DNA of 64,000 nucleotides from Microbacterium commune (GTDB taxonomy: Bacteria; Actinomycetota; Actinomycetes; Actinomycetales; Microbacteriaceae). Within the stretch, counting starts at the first letter, position 1. Each line of letters opens with the position of its first letter. Position numbers and translations under genes: made by a program. Below are positions 54,126-62,786 of this stretch, piece by piece. Location of the stretch: positions 1,263,510 through 1,327,509 of the forward strand of contig NZ_JACSPX010000001.1 of assembly GCF_014836945.1 (NCBI RefSeq), read 5' to 3'. The notes beneath the pieces were generated by a model. That model was given only the letters and a program-made list of their open reading frames with translations. It made no database searches and had not been told where the DNA came from.

Positions 54126-55226
54126 TCAGTCCTCGAGCGTCGGCTGATCGCCGTCCGGCGAGCCGACGCGGATCGACACCGATCCGTCCGGGAGCACGGT
54201 CGCGGTGCCGTTCACCCGGAACGGCACGTCCTGCGAGACGTCGCGGACGGTGCCGTCGAACAGCGACTGGATCCGCACCTCGATGTGCGCCATCGCGTCG
54301 GTGGGAGGCAGCGCCCAGGCGCCGCCGTCGGGCTCGAGGGTCACGACGGGCTGTGCGGTGATCGACCACTTCGGCACGGTGTCCGGGGCGAGCCGGTTGT
54401 GCAGCTGCAGACCGAACGGGCAGCGGGTGGGCTGCAGCACCTCCTGCGTCGCGCACTCGGTGAGGAACTGCTCGACCTGCTGCTGCACGACCTCGACGAA
54501 CCTCTCGGTCGGCTGGGCCTGCACATCGACGGGCGTGCGAGCGAGCGCGGTGTCGGCGAGCACGCTCACCCCCGGGGTGGACGAGATGGCCGTGTCGACG
54601 GTGACCGAGTACCTGCCAGGGGTGAACACCAGCAGGTGCAGGGGGTCGAGCGGGGCGGCATCCGCGCCGTCGACGGACACCTGACGCCGATCGATCGCGA
54701 AGCCGTTCACCGCGAAGACGTCGGCGCCGCGCACGGTGAGCTGGATCTCGGCCAGCGGGCTCACCGTGAAGCGCCAGTTCGGGGCGACTCCCACCCAGCC
54801 GTCCTGCGCGACGGTGAAGATCGAGGTGCCGTCGACACCGCCGGCGACGTAGTCGACGACGATCTCGTGCACGCCGTCCTTCGAGCCCTTCTCGGTGACG
54901 GTCACGTCGGTGAGCGGGGCGAGGGCGGCCCGGCGCAGCAGCGCTTCGGAGGCGGAGGCGTCGATCCCGGCATCCTGCAGCACGGCGAGGTCGAGCGAGA
55001 CGCCCGGAACCTGCAGCGCCTCGGCGGCGCGCCCGCTGGAGAGCAGATCCAGGTACCGCTGCACGAAGGCGGAGGGGCTGTAGAACGACTGGTACAGCGA
55101 CATCCCGCCCGCGGCGATCGCGGCGAACAGCAGCACGCCGATGACGGCCAGCAGGGTGAGGTCGGACCGCAGGCTGGAGCGCCCGCGCGGGCGCGTCCGC
55201 CCCGGTGACACCCGCCCCTGCATCAT
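54126..55226 (-). CDS. Membrane-anchored extracytoplasmic protein, unknown
   Basis: Protein of 366 aa with a basic N-terminus, one transmembrane helix (about residues 27-47) and a large extracytoplasmic region. Residues 50-160 (AFVQRYLDLLSSGRAAEAL..., VGVAPNWRFTVSPL) resemble an NTF2-like domain found in actinobacterial cell-wall proteins. A cysteine pair (ECAT...TRCPFG) may form a disulphide. The gene is convergent with the CopD-CtaG gene (4 bp between stops). Function unknown. Confidence 0.8.
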   Translation of the reverse strand: MMQGRVSPGRTRPRGRSSLRSDLTLLAVIGVLLFAAIAAGGMSLYQSFYSPSAFVQRYLDLLSSGRAAEALQVPGVSLDLAVLQDAGIDASASEALLRRAALAPLTDVTVTEKGSKDGVHEIVVDYVAGGVDGTSIFTVAQDGWVGVAPNWRFTVSPLAEIQLTVRGADVFAVNGFAIDRRQVSVDGADAAPLDPLHLLVFTPGRYSVTVDTAISSTPGVSVLADTALARTPVDVQAQPTERFVEVVQQQVEQFLTECATQEVLQPTRCPFGLQLHNRLAPDTVPKWSITAQPVVTLEPDGGAWALPPTDAMAHIEVRIQSLFDGTVRDVSQDVPFRVNGTATVLPDGSVSIRVGSPDGDQPTLED

Positions 55227-55294
55227 GGCGCAAGTCTAGGCAGTCGGCGCTGGGACGATGCCGTACGCACCCGTCGGGGACTTAACATAGGGTC

Positions 55295-56713
55295 GTGTCC
55301 GTCGCCCTCTCCGAAGAACAGCACGCGCTGTTCCGACTCATCGAGGACACCGATGAGCACGTCTTCATCACCGGTCGTGCCGGAACGGGCAAGTCGACCC
55401 TCCTGCAGCACTTCGCCTGGAACACGAAGAAGCAGATCGCGATCTGCGCGCCCACCGGTGTCGCCGCCCTGAACGTCGAGGGGCAGACGATCCATTCGCT
55501 CTTCCGGCTGCCGGTCGGACTCATCGCCGAGAGCGAGATCGAGCAGTCCGACGCGACCCGCCGCATCCTCAACGCGATCGAGACCCTCGTCATCGACGAG
55601 ATCTCGATGGTGAACGCCGATCTGATGGATGCCATCGACCGATCTCTCCGTCAGGCGCGCGGCAAGCGCGGCATCCCGTTCGGGGGAGTGCAGGTGGTCA
55701 TGTTCGGCGACCCGTACCAGCTCGCGCCGGTGCCGCCGCGCGGCGACGAGCTGCGGTACGTGCAGGATCACTACCGCTCGTTCTGGTTCTTCGACGCCAA
55801 GGTGTGGACCGGAGGCAGGGACGACGCCGGCGGCATGCTCGACATCGGCAGCTACGGCGCGAAGCTGCACGTGCACGAGCTGGTGCACATCCACCGCCAG
55901 TCCGACGACGGCTTCAAGGCGATGCTGAACGCCGTGCGGTACGGGCGCGTCACCGCCGACATCGCGGGTGCGCTGAACGAGAAGGGCGCGCGCACTCCGC
56001 CCGAGCCCGAGCCGGGCGAGGTGCCGATCATCACCCTCGCGACCCGCAACGACATCGTGAACAGCATCAACCGGCGCCACCTCGCGGCCCTGCCGGGGCG
56101 CGAGCAGACCGCGCACGCCGAGGTGTCGGGCGACTTCGGGCGGGGCGAGGCGAACTACCCCGCCGACGCCGAACTGAAGCTGAAGGTGGGCGCGCAGGTG
56201 ATGTTCCTGCGCAACGACATCGCCATGCAGGGCGAGCCCCCGCGCTGGGTGAACGGGTCGATCGGGACGGTCACCCGCATCCTCGGCGACACCGTGCGCG
56301 TCGAGGTGGACGGCGACGAGTTCGATGTCGAGCCGGCCGTGTGGGAGAGGTTCCGCTACGCGTACAACCCGGGCACGAAGACCCTGAGCCGCGAAGTCGC
56401 CGCGGAGTTCACCCAGTTCCCGCTGCGCCTGGCCTGGGCGGTCACGATCCACAAGTCGCAGGGCAAGACCTACGATCGCGCGGTCGTCGACCTCGGATCG
56501 GGTGCGTTCGCGCCGGGGCAGACGTATGTCGCGCTGTCGCGGCTCACCTCGCTCGACGGGCTGTACCTCTCGCGCCCGCTGCGGCCGAGCGACATCCGCG
56601 TCGACGAGGACGTGCGTCGATTCATGCGCGAGGCGTGGGAAGCGCGTCAGGCCCGGCGAGCCGAGAGCGCCGCAGCAGACGGGAAGAAGGAAAAGGGCAT
56701 CCGGATGCCGTGA
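55295..56713 (+). CDS. PIF1-like ATP-dependent DNA helicase (SF1B)
   Basis: Helicase of 472 aa. Walker A GRAGTGKST is at residues 27-35, motif Ia APTGVAALNV, Walker B LVIDEISMV, motif III GDPYQLAP and the C-terminal motifs include AWAVTIHKSQGKTYDR and YVALSRLTSLDGLYL. The arrangement fits the PIF1/RecD2 type. Little is known about the role of bacterial members; genome maintenance is the likely function. The GTG start is 6 nt after TAACAT, so the message may be leaderless. Confidence 0.9.
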   Translation: MSVALSEEQHALFRLIEDTDEHVFITGRAGTGKSTLLQHFAWNTKKQIAICAPTGVAALNVEGQTIHSLFRLPVGLIAESEIEQSDATRRILNAIETLVIDEISMVNADLMDAIDRSLRQARGKRGIPFGGVQVVMFGDPYQLAPVPPRGDELRYVQDHYRSFWFFDAKVWTGGRDDAGGMLDIGSYGAKLHVHELVHIHRQSDDGFKAMLNAVRYGRVTADIAGALNEKGARTPPEPEPGEVPIITLATRNDIVNSINRRHLAALPGREQTAHAEVSGDFGRGEANYPADAELKLKVGAQVMFLRNDIAMQGEPPRWVNGSIGTVTRILGDTVRVEVDGDEFDVEPAVWERFRYAYNPGTKTLSREVAAEFTQFPLRLAWAVTIHKSQGKTYDRAVVDLGSGAFAPGQTYVALSRLTSLDGLYLSRPLRPSDIRVDEDVRRFMREAWEARQARRAESAAADGKKEKGIRMP

Positions 56714-56773
56714 CGGGCGGCCTTTCAGCCTCGTCGCCCTAGACTCGGAGAGTCCATCCCCCGGGAGTGTTTC

Positions 56774-58060
56774 ATGCATCTTCGTTCGTCGCGCCGTGTG
56801 CGCGCAGCCGTTGGCGGCGTGCTCGCCCTGGCCCTCGCACTGACCGGCTGCACCGGATCGGATTCCGAGTTCAGCTACACGCCCCCGAAGCAGGTCGACG
56901 CGAAGCTGCCCGACGATGTGACCGGGCAGCTGCAGGCCGCCGTCGAGCGGGCGATCGTCGCCAGCGGATCCTCGGGCGCCATCGTCGGCGTCTGGGTGCC
57001 CTGGAGCGGCGAGTGGGTCACCGGCGTGGGCACGCAGGGCCCGGACGGCGCCGAGGTGACCACCGACATGTCGTTCCGCATCGCCGACGTCACCCGGCTG
57101 ATGACGTGCGATGTCCTCTACGGCATGGCCGACGACGGCACGGTCGAACTGGACACCCCCGTGCCGAAGTACGTCTCGGGCGTCGCCGACCTCTCCGACA
57201 TCACGCTGCTCGACCTCTGCAACGGCACGAGCGGCGTCGGCTCCTCCGAGGCCGTGGTCAAGCCGTACTGGCTGAACACGCCGGGGCGCGAGTGGGCTCC
57301 CCTGCAGCTGGCCAGCTTCGGGCTGGGCACCGCCCGCACACCGGCGCACACCGAGTACCGCGAGTCGGACGCCGGGTACCTCATGCTGGGCATGGCGCTG
57401 GAGCGCGTGTCCGGTCGCAGCGCGTCCGAGCTGATCGCGAAGTACGTCACGGGGCCGCTCGAGCTGGCGTCCACCTCGCTGCCGCCGCGCGAGTCGGCTG
57501 CACCCAGCCCGTCGCCGGCGCTCAAGGGCACCTTCCTTCCCCCGGCCGAGGGCGGCGGGTACGACTGCGCGGCCCCCGTCGACATCACGAAGAGCTCGTC
57601 GAGCATCGGGTTCACCGACTCGGGCGTCGTCTCGACCATCACCGACCTCGGGCGCTACGCCCAGGCGGAGGCCCGTCAGGCGCTGCGCGCGAAGAACGCC
57701 GAGCCCGCTCGCTTTGGCGCCCCGCTCCCCGTCAGCCCCGGCGCGCCGAGCTGGTACCAGGCGACCGGCGGCGGGTACCTCGTGGGCTCGATGGTCGGAC
57801 AGCACGGCTGGGTTCCCGGCTACGCGACCGCGGCGTACTCCGACCCGGCCACCGGCTTCACCGTGGCGGTCACGCTCAACGGCTCGTCCGCGGGTGGCGC
57901 GATGGCCGCGTACCTCGCCTGGGAGCTCGCGGCGATCGCGTCGAAGGCTCCTGCTGCCGAGGGGCAGACGGCGCCGGAGTTCGGACTGCCGTTCACGGCT
58001 GAGCAGTACGCGCAGAGCATCGCTGACGCGGCCATCTGCGCACCGCCTGCCGCGGAGTGA
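56774..58060 (+). CDS. Beta-lactamase-fold lipoprotein lacking the catalytic residues
   Basis: Lipoprotein of 428 aa (lipobox LALTGC, C26) with the class C beta-lactamase/CubicO fold. The position of the S-x-x-K motif reads D105-V-T-R108 (FRIADVTRLMT), so serine and lysine are both replaced, and the Y-x-N motif reads E197-S-D (YRESDAGY). The third box is GQHGWVPGY. It is therefore probably non-catalytic: a binding or scaffolding protein at the cell surface. GGGAG lies upstream of the ATG. It is followed by two genes of the copper cluster. Confidence 0.8.
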   Translation: MHLRSSRRVRAAVGGVLALALALTGCTGSDSEFSYTPPKQVDAKLPDDVTGQLQAAVERAIVASGSSGAIVGVWVPWSGEWVTGVGTQGPDGAEVTTDMSFRIADVTRLMTCDVLYGMADDGTVELDTPVPKYVSGVADLSDITLLDLCNGTSGVGSSEAVVKPYWLNTPGREWAPLQLASFGLGTARTPAHTEYRESDAGYLMLGMALERVSGRSASELIAKYVTGPLELASTSLPPRESAAPSPSPALKGTFLPPAEGGGYDCAAPVDITKSSSSIGFTDSGVVSTITDLGRYAQAEARQALRAKNAEPARFGAPLPVSPGAPSWYQATGGGYLVGSMVGQHGWVPGYATAAYSDPATGFTVAVTLNGSSAGGAMAAYLAWELAAIASKAPAAEGQTAPEFGLPFTAEQYAQSIADAAICAPPAAE

Positions 58061-58179
58061 GCCGCGCGAGCATCCGAGGCGACCTGCTCGCCAGCGCCGG
58101 CGCGGTCTGGGCGGGGCGCCAGGGGCAGCCCCATGGCGTCGCCTCCGACGTGCCTCCCACGCCATGAAAGGATGGACGG

Positions 58180-58767
58180 GTGCGCTCGTCTGGTAGATCT
58201 CGGCTCCTCCGCGGCTTCGCGGGCGCCTCGATCTCGACGTTCGTCGCCCTCGCCTCCCACGTCTGGGTCGGCGGTCAGATGCCGGGGATGCTCGGTGTCG
58301 CGGTTCCCTGGCTGCTGTCGTTCATGCTCTGCACGCTGCTCTCGGGCATCCGCCTGTCGGCGATCAGGCTGACGTTCTCGGTGATGGTGTCGCAGGCGCT
58401 GTTCCACGTGCTGTTCGTGCTCGGCGCGATCGCACCGCGAGGCGGCATCGCACCGCACGTGCACGGGCCGCTCACGCTGCCCACCGCCGGCACGGCGGTC
58501 GTCCCCGAGGATGCGGGCATGTGGCTCGCGCACGGCATCGCCGCGCTCGTCACCGTCGTCGCGCTGCATCGTGGTGAGCGTCTGATCCAGGCGCTCACGG
58601 CCCTGGCATCCTCCGTCGTGCGCTGGCTGACGCGCTCGGTCGCCGTCGCACCGGCTGTGCCCGCCGTTCCGACCCGGCCGCGCTGGGCACTGCTGCCGGC
58701 ATCGCCGCGCGCCGAGCCGCGCCTGGCCGCGCTGCATCGGCGCGGGCCGCCTCTGAACGTCGTCTGA
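58180..58767 (+). CDS. Membrane protein adjacent to copC, unknown
   Basis: Protein of 195 aa with about four helices (two close to residues 10-60, two near 65-125) and a basic, proline-rich tail. The GTG at 58180 is preceded by AAAGGA at about 10 nt. A short inverted repeat CATGGCGT/ACGCCATG (58132-58139 and 58159-58166) lies just upstream. A gene of this type is often next to copC in actinobacteria; a copper-related role is inferred from context only. Confidence 0.7.
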   Translation: MRSSGRSRLLRGFAGASISTFVALASHVWVGGQMPGMLGVAVPWLLSFMLCTLLSGIRLSAIRLTFSVMVSQALFHVLFVLGAIAPRGGIAPHVHGPLTLPTAGTAVVPEDAGMWLAHGIAALVTVVALHRGERLIQALTALASSVVRWLTRSVAVAPAVPAVPTRPRWALLPASPRAEPRLAALHRRGPPLNVV

Positions 58768-58853
58768 TCCATCGCCGCCGTATGGCCGCGTCGGGCGCCC
58801 CGCGCCCCTTCCAGATGATTCGCCGCGTCGCGGCACCCAGAAAGAGGTCTCCC

Positions 58854-59429
58854 ATGTTCCGCATCCGCACCACCATCGCCGCCGTCGCCGTGGCGACCGT
58901 CGCCGCGCTCGCCGTCGCCGCTCCGGCGTCCGCTCACGACACGATCGTCTCGAGCACCCCTGCCGCCGATTCGCAGCTGACCGCCGCGCCCACCGAGGTC
59001 GTGCTGACCTTCTCGAACACGCTGCTCTCCATCGACGAGAACAGCGGCACGGCCATGACCGTCGTCGACGAGTCCGGTCAGGACTGGGTGGCCGGGCCGC
59101 CCTCGATCGAGGCCGATACGGTCACGGTTCCGCTGTCGGAGGGGATGCCCGACGGCGCCTACACGGTGACCTGGCAGGTCGTCTCGAGCGACGGGCACCC
59201 GACGTCGGGGGAGTACGCGTTCTCGCTGACCGTGCCCGAGCCCACGGCGACGCCCAGCGCCACCCCGAGCGAGACGGCTGCGGCAGACGCGACGGCCCAG
59301 CCATCCGACGCCGCACAGCCGACCGAGCAATCCGACCCGATGCCGTGGCCGCTGCTGATCGGCCTCGGAGTGGTGCTGCTCGCCGCCGTCATCACCGCCA
59401 TCGTGATCGTCGCGCGACGCCGGCGCTGA
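58854..59429 (+). CDS. CopC domain-containing copper-binding protein
   Basis: Secreted, C-terminally anchored protein of 191 aa. A Sec signal ends at ASA-H; the mature chain begins HDTIVSSTPAADSQL, so its N-terminal His is the expected copper ligand of CopC. The beta-sandwich continues to about residue 130 (DGAYTVTWQVVSSDGHPTSGEYAFSLTV). A Thr/Ala/Pro-rich linker leads to one transmembrane helix (WPLLIGLGVVLLAAVITAIVIV). The ATG at 58854 follows AAAGAGG. Fits a periplasm-like copper shuttle with the CopD-CtaG protein upstream. Confidence 0.9.
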   Translation: MFRIRTTIAAVAVATVAALAVAAPASAHDTIVSSTPAADSQLTAAPTEVVLTFSNTLLSIDENSGTAMTVVDESGQDWVAGPPSIEADTVTVPLSEGMPDGAYTVTWQVVSSDGHPTSGEYAFSLTVPEPTATPSATPSETAAADATAQPSDAAQPTEQSDPMPWPLLIGLGVVLLAAVITAIVIVARRRR

Positions 59430-59443
59430 CCCGGATCGAATCG

Positions 59444-59476
59444 AACGGGCCCCGCCGCGCATCGGCGGGGCCCGTT
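59444..59476 (+). terminator. Terminator-like hairpin after copC
   Basis: A perfect 14-bp stem (59444-59457 with 59463-59476) with a 5-nt loop, 15 bp after the copC stop. It is very GC-rich and ends in TT then CCC, with no long T-tract. Confidence 0.7.
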
Positions 59477-59526
59477 CCCGGTGGTACGTTCGCGACAGCG
59501 CGAACGGCGCAGTCAGGAGGCACGGC

Positions 59527-60543
59527 ATGGCGATCGTCGACAACGGCATCTACGTGGGCGGTGCGCGCACGGCGAATCCCGACAGCATCGACGAGACCTT
59601 CGAGCTGATGCGCGAGCGCGGCGGAATGGGCTGGATCGGTCTGTATCGACCGGATGCCGAAGAGCTGCAGACGGTCGCCGCCGAATTCCGGCTGCACGAG
59701 CTCGCCGTCGAAGACGCCCTGCGCGGGCATCAGCGCCCCAAGCTCGAGCACTACGAAGATCATCTCTTCGTCGTGCTGCGACCCGCGCGCTACCTCGACG
59801 CGGAGGAGGAGGTGGAGTTCGGCGAGGTGCACGTGTTCGTCGGGCGCGACTTCGTCGTCACGGTGCGCCACGCCGAGGAGCCGGACCTCGGGCAGGTGCG
59901 CCGCCGCCTCGAGAGCGATCCCATCCTGCTCGCCCACGGGCCGGAGGCCGTGCTGTACGCGATCCTCGACGAGGTGGTCGACCGGTACGCGCCGGTGCTG
60001 GCCGGGCTCGAGAACGACATCGACGAGATCGAGAACCAGCTGTTCGTCGATGACGTCGACGCCACGCAGCGCATCTACGAGCTCTCGCGCGAGGTGCTCG
60101 AGTTCCAGCGCGCGGCGCAGCCGCTGACGGACATCGTCGGCGGGCTGCTGCGCGAGGGGGAGAGGCGCGACGCGGATGCCGAGCTGCAGCGTCGACTGCG
60201 TGACGTGCACGATCACGCCATCCGGGTCGCCGACCGGGCCGCCACGTTCCGCGCTGTGCTCGAGAACGCGCTCACCGTCGAGTCGACGATCGTCGCACGC
60301 CGGCAGAACGAGGAGATGCGGCGGATGACCCAGGAGAGCATCCGTCAGGGCGACCAGATGAAGCGGATCTCGGCGTGGGCGGCGATCCTGTTCGCGCCGA
60401 CGCTGATCGGATCGATCTATGGCATGAACTTCCTCGACATGCCCGAGCTGAACTGGCCGTACGGGTACCCGCTCTCGATCGCCGCGATGGTCGCGCTCGG
60501 CGGCGGTCTCTACCTCGCGTTCAAGCGCAAGGGCTGGCTGTAG
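59527..60543 (+). CDS. corA: CorA family magnesium/cobalt transporter
   Basis: Mg2+ channel subunit of 338 aa. The long soluble N-terminal funnel is followed by two C-terminal helices with the selectivity motif GMN at 299-301 (IYGMNF) and a final basic tail KRKGW. The length is normal. AGGAGG lies before the ATG. The gene stands alone downstream of the copC terminator. Confidence 0.93.
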   Translation: MAIVDNGIYVGGARTANPDSIDETFELMRERGGMGWIGLYRPDAEELQTVAAEFRLHELAVEDALRGHQRPKLEHYEDHLFVVLRPARYLDAEEEVEFGEVHVFVGRDFVVTVRHAEEPDLGQVRRRLESDPILLAHGPEAVLYAILDEVVDRYAPVLAGLENDIDEIENQLFVDDVDATQRIYELSREVLEFQRAAQPLTDIVGGLLREGERRDADAELQRRLRDVHDHAIRVADRAATFRAVLENALTVESTIVARRQNEEMRRMTQESIRQGDQMKRISAWAAILFAPTLIGSIYGMNFLDMPELNWPYGYPLSIAAMVALGGGLYLAFKRKGWL

Positions 60544-60608
60544 CGGCGTGTGACGCTGCGCGGCGCCGGTCATCCCGGATGCCGGGGCGGGCACGGCAGA
60601 ATGGATGC

Positions 60609-61805
60609 ATGAGCCTCGCCGACCTCGCCGCACCGCACCCGTACGACGCGATCACCGAGGCCGACCTGCGGCGGGCGGGCAGCGTCAAGTGGACGCGTTT
60701 CCCCGACACGATCGGCACGTTCATCGCCGAGATGGACTTCGGCGTCGCGCCCGCGATCTCGGATGCCGTCGGCGACGCGCTGCGCGCCGGATTCACCGGC
60801 TACCTGCCCGTGCCGACCGCTCGCGCGCTGCAGCAGGCGGTCGCCGATTGGTATGCCGATCGATACGGCTGGACCGTGCCGAGTGCGGACGTGCGGCTCG
60901 TCGCCGACGTGATCGCCGCGTACGAGTTCGCGATCACCACCTACACCCAGCCCGGCGCGGCGGTGATCGTGCCGACGCCCGCCTACATGCCGTTCCTCGA
61001 TGTGCCGCTGAGACACGGACGTCGAGTGATCGAGGTGCCCAGCCTCGAGGTCGACGGGCGCTGGGTCATGGACCTCACGGCCGTCGCATCCGCGTTCGCC
61101 GACGGCGGCGAGCTGCTCGTGCTCTGCAACCCGCACAATCCGCTGGGCACAGTCGCGACTCGGGAAGAGCTGCTGGCGATCGCGGAGACCGTGTCGGCTG
61201 CCGGTGGGCGGGTCTTCTCCGACGAGATCCACGCTCCGCTCGTGTACGAGCCCGCCCGGCACATCCCGTACGCATCCGTGTCGGATGGTGCGGCCGCGCA
61301 CACGCTGACGGCGACGTCGGCGTCGAAGGCATGGAACCTCGCCGGCTTCAAGTGCGCGCAGCTGATCCTGTCGAACGCCGAGACCAGGGACGCGTGGGAT
61401 GCCGACGGCGGGTGGGCCGGTCACGGCACCGCGACGATCGGCGTGATCGCGCAGCTCGCGGCCTACACCGGGGGCGCCGAGTGGCTGGCGGAGGTGATCG
61501 AGTACCTCGACGGCAACCGGCGACTGCTCGCTGAGCTGGTGGCGGAGCACCTTCCCGGGGTGCGGGTCACCGTGCCGGAAGGGACCTACATCGCCCTGCT
61601 CGATTTCCGCGGCACGCGGCTGTGGTCCGAGCTCGGTGCGGATGCCGATCTCGGCGCCTGGTTCCGCGAGAACGCCGCGGTGTCGATGACCGACGGCGCG
61701 CTGTGCGGTCAGGCCGCGATCGGGTGCACGCGGTTCGTGTTCGCCACTCCAAGACCGCTCATCGGCGAGGCCGTGCGGCGGATCGCGGCGGCGCTCAGCA
61801 GCTGA
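60609..61805 (+). CDS. MalY/PatB family PLP-dependent C-S lyase (cystathionine beta-lyase type)
   Basis: PLP enzyme of 398 aa, class I/II aminotransferase fold. The N-terminal FIAEMDFGVAPAI is the mark of the MalY/PatB group; K240 in SASKAWNLAGFK binds PLP, and VLCNPHNPLGTV is the substrate-binding block. The reaction is probably beta-lyase cleavage of cystathionine or cysteine conjugates, but aminotransferase activity cannot be excluded. A CAGAAT element lies 6 nt before the ATG at 60609 (leaderless). Confidence 0.88.
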   Translation: MSLADLAAPHPYDAITEADLRRAGSVKWTRFPDTIGTFIAEMDFGVAPAISDAVGDALRAGFTGYLPVPTARALQQAVADWYADRYGWTVPSADVRLVADVIAAYEFAITTYTQPGAAVIVPTPAYMPFLDVPLRHGRRVIEVPSLEVDGRWVMDLTAVASAFADGGELLVLCNPHNPLGTVATREELLAIAETVSAAGGRVFSDEIHAPLVYEPARHIPYASVSDGAAAHTLTATSASKAWNLAGFKCAQLILSNAETRDAWDADGGWAGHGTATIGVIAQLAAYTGGAEWLAEVIEYLDGNRRLLAELVAEHLPGVRVTVPEGTYIALLDFRGTRLWSELGADADLGAWFRENAAVSMTDGALCGQAAIGCTRFVFATPRPLIGEAVRRIAAALSS

Positions 61806-61840
61806 CGCGCTGCCCGGTCGGCGTCAGGCGGTGGTCGGCG

Positions 61841-62308
61841 TCAGGCGCCGGTCGAACGGCTGGCCTGGTCTGCGGCGGCAGTGAGCCGACGGAGGAATCC
61901 GACGACGGCAGCCTGCTCCGCTTCCGTGAGGTCTGCGGCGATCTCCTGCGTCGCCTGCTGAAAGGCGACGACGGGCGCGCCCACGGTCTGCTCCGCGAGC
62001 GGCGTGGCCGTGATCACCAGGCTGCGACGGTCGGAGGGGTGCCGCACGCGCTCGATGGCGCCGGCGCGCTCGAGGCGATCGAGCAGAGCGGTCATGGATG
62101 CCGAGGTGACGCCGAGGTGCTTAGACAGCGCGGTCGGGGTCACGGTGTCGCCGTTCATGGCGGCACCGAGGAGGTACTGGATGATGCGGATCTCGTTGTC
62201 GGACATCGAGGACACCTGCCGGGCACGCGCATGCATCGCGCTATCGGCTTCCTGGTACTGCCGAAGGGCATCGATGATCACCTCCGCGGCGTCAAGCTGA
62301 ACGCTCAT
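61841..62308 (-). CDS. MarR family transcriptional regulator
   Basis: Regulator of 155 aa with the winged helix at about residues 33-102 (MSDNEIRIIQYLLGAAMNGDTVTPTALSKHLGVTSASMTALLDRLERAGAIERVRHPSDRRSL). The ATG at 62308 is 5 nt from a perfect AGGAGG; a GTG six bases earlier overlaps that site and is unlikely. It is divergent from the two-gene operon at 62427, with a 17-bp palindrome between, so it probably represses itself and that operon. Confidence 0.9.
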   Translation of the reverse strand: MSVQLDAAEVIIDALRQYQEADSAMHARARQVSSMSDNEIRIIQYLLGAAMNGDTVTPTALSKHLGVTSASMTALLDRLERAGAIERVRHPSDRRSLVITATPLAEQTVGAPVVAFQQATQEIAADLTEAEQAAVVGFLRRLTAAADQASRSTGA

Positions 62309-62356
62309 GGCCACCTCCTGCTCCCACTATAGCAAGACGTGAAGCGTGGCAGATAT

Positions 62357-62397
62357 GTAGTTTGACAAACTACTTTTGATCTGAGTAAGTTTTCTCA
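62357..62397. promoter_or_regulatory. MarR-type operator and divergent promoter
   Basis: GTAGTTTGACAAACTAC (62357-62373) is a perfect 17-bp inverted repeat with a single central base. A consensus TTGACA (62362-62367) lies within it and TAAGTT (62386-62391) is the -10, directing the plus-strand operon. A weaker dyad TGAGTAAGTTTTCTCA (62382-62397) overlaps the -10. On the minus strand TATAGT is a possible -10 for the MarR gene. Confidence 0.75.
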
Positions 62398-62426
62398 CAT
62401 CGGATACACCGACCTGAGGAGTTGAA

Positions 62427-62786
62427 ATGGGCACGCTGCACTACGGAGCGACCGGCGAAGCAATCGAGATGCCGGACCGCATCCTCGCTCACCTGAAGGT
62501 TCTCGTGTCGACCAAGCTGCGCCGGAACGAGAGCTTCTCGCTCTCGTGGGACCGTCTGGTCGACGGAGGCGTCGAGCGCTCCAGCATCTGGCTGCACTGC
62601 TCGATCCCGCTGCAGTTCAAGATGGACGCCGAGGCCGCCAAGCAGCTCGACCGGAGCTACCTGCAGCAGCTCGCCGATCAGGCGAACTCGTCGGCGGGCG
62701 TCGTCATCGATCTCTGCGACCAGGTCGCCGAGCGCGAGATCACCGAGCTCGATGTCCGCACCCCGGCACTGGCGCGTGTGGCATGA
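62427..62786 (+). CDS. DUF7882-like small protein
   Basis: Protein of 119 aa of a type frequent in Microbacteriaceae (MGTLHYGATGEAIEM...RILAHLKVLVSTKLRRNESFSLSWDRLV), often mis-annotated as an ATP-dependent DNA ligase although it has no ligase motifs. The conserved HL-KV and SLSW stretches are present. GAGGAG precedes the ATG. The next gene overlaps by ATGA. The biochemical role is unknown; the MarR-type dyad upstream suggests regulated expression. Confidence 0.8.
   Translation: MGTLHYGATGEAIEMPDRILAHLKVLVSTKLRRNESFSLSWDRLVDGGVERSSIWLHCSIPLQFKMDAEAAKQLDRSYLQQLADQANSSAGVVIDLCDQVAEREITELDVRTPALARVA

Noticed and set aside
55223..58165. A very long minus-strand open frame (about 980 codons) across the helicase and beta-lactamase genes
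   Set aside because: It is the antisense shadow of two well-supported plus-strand genes, with Arg/His/Val-rich composition and no domains, an effect of high G+C in codon third positions.
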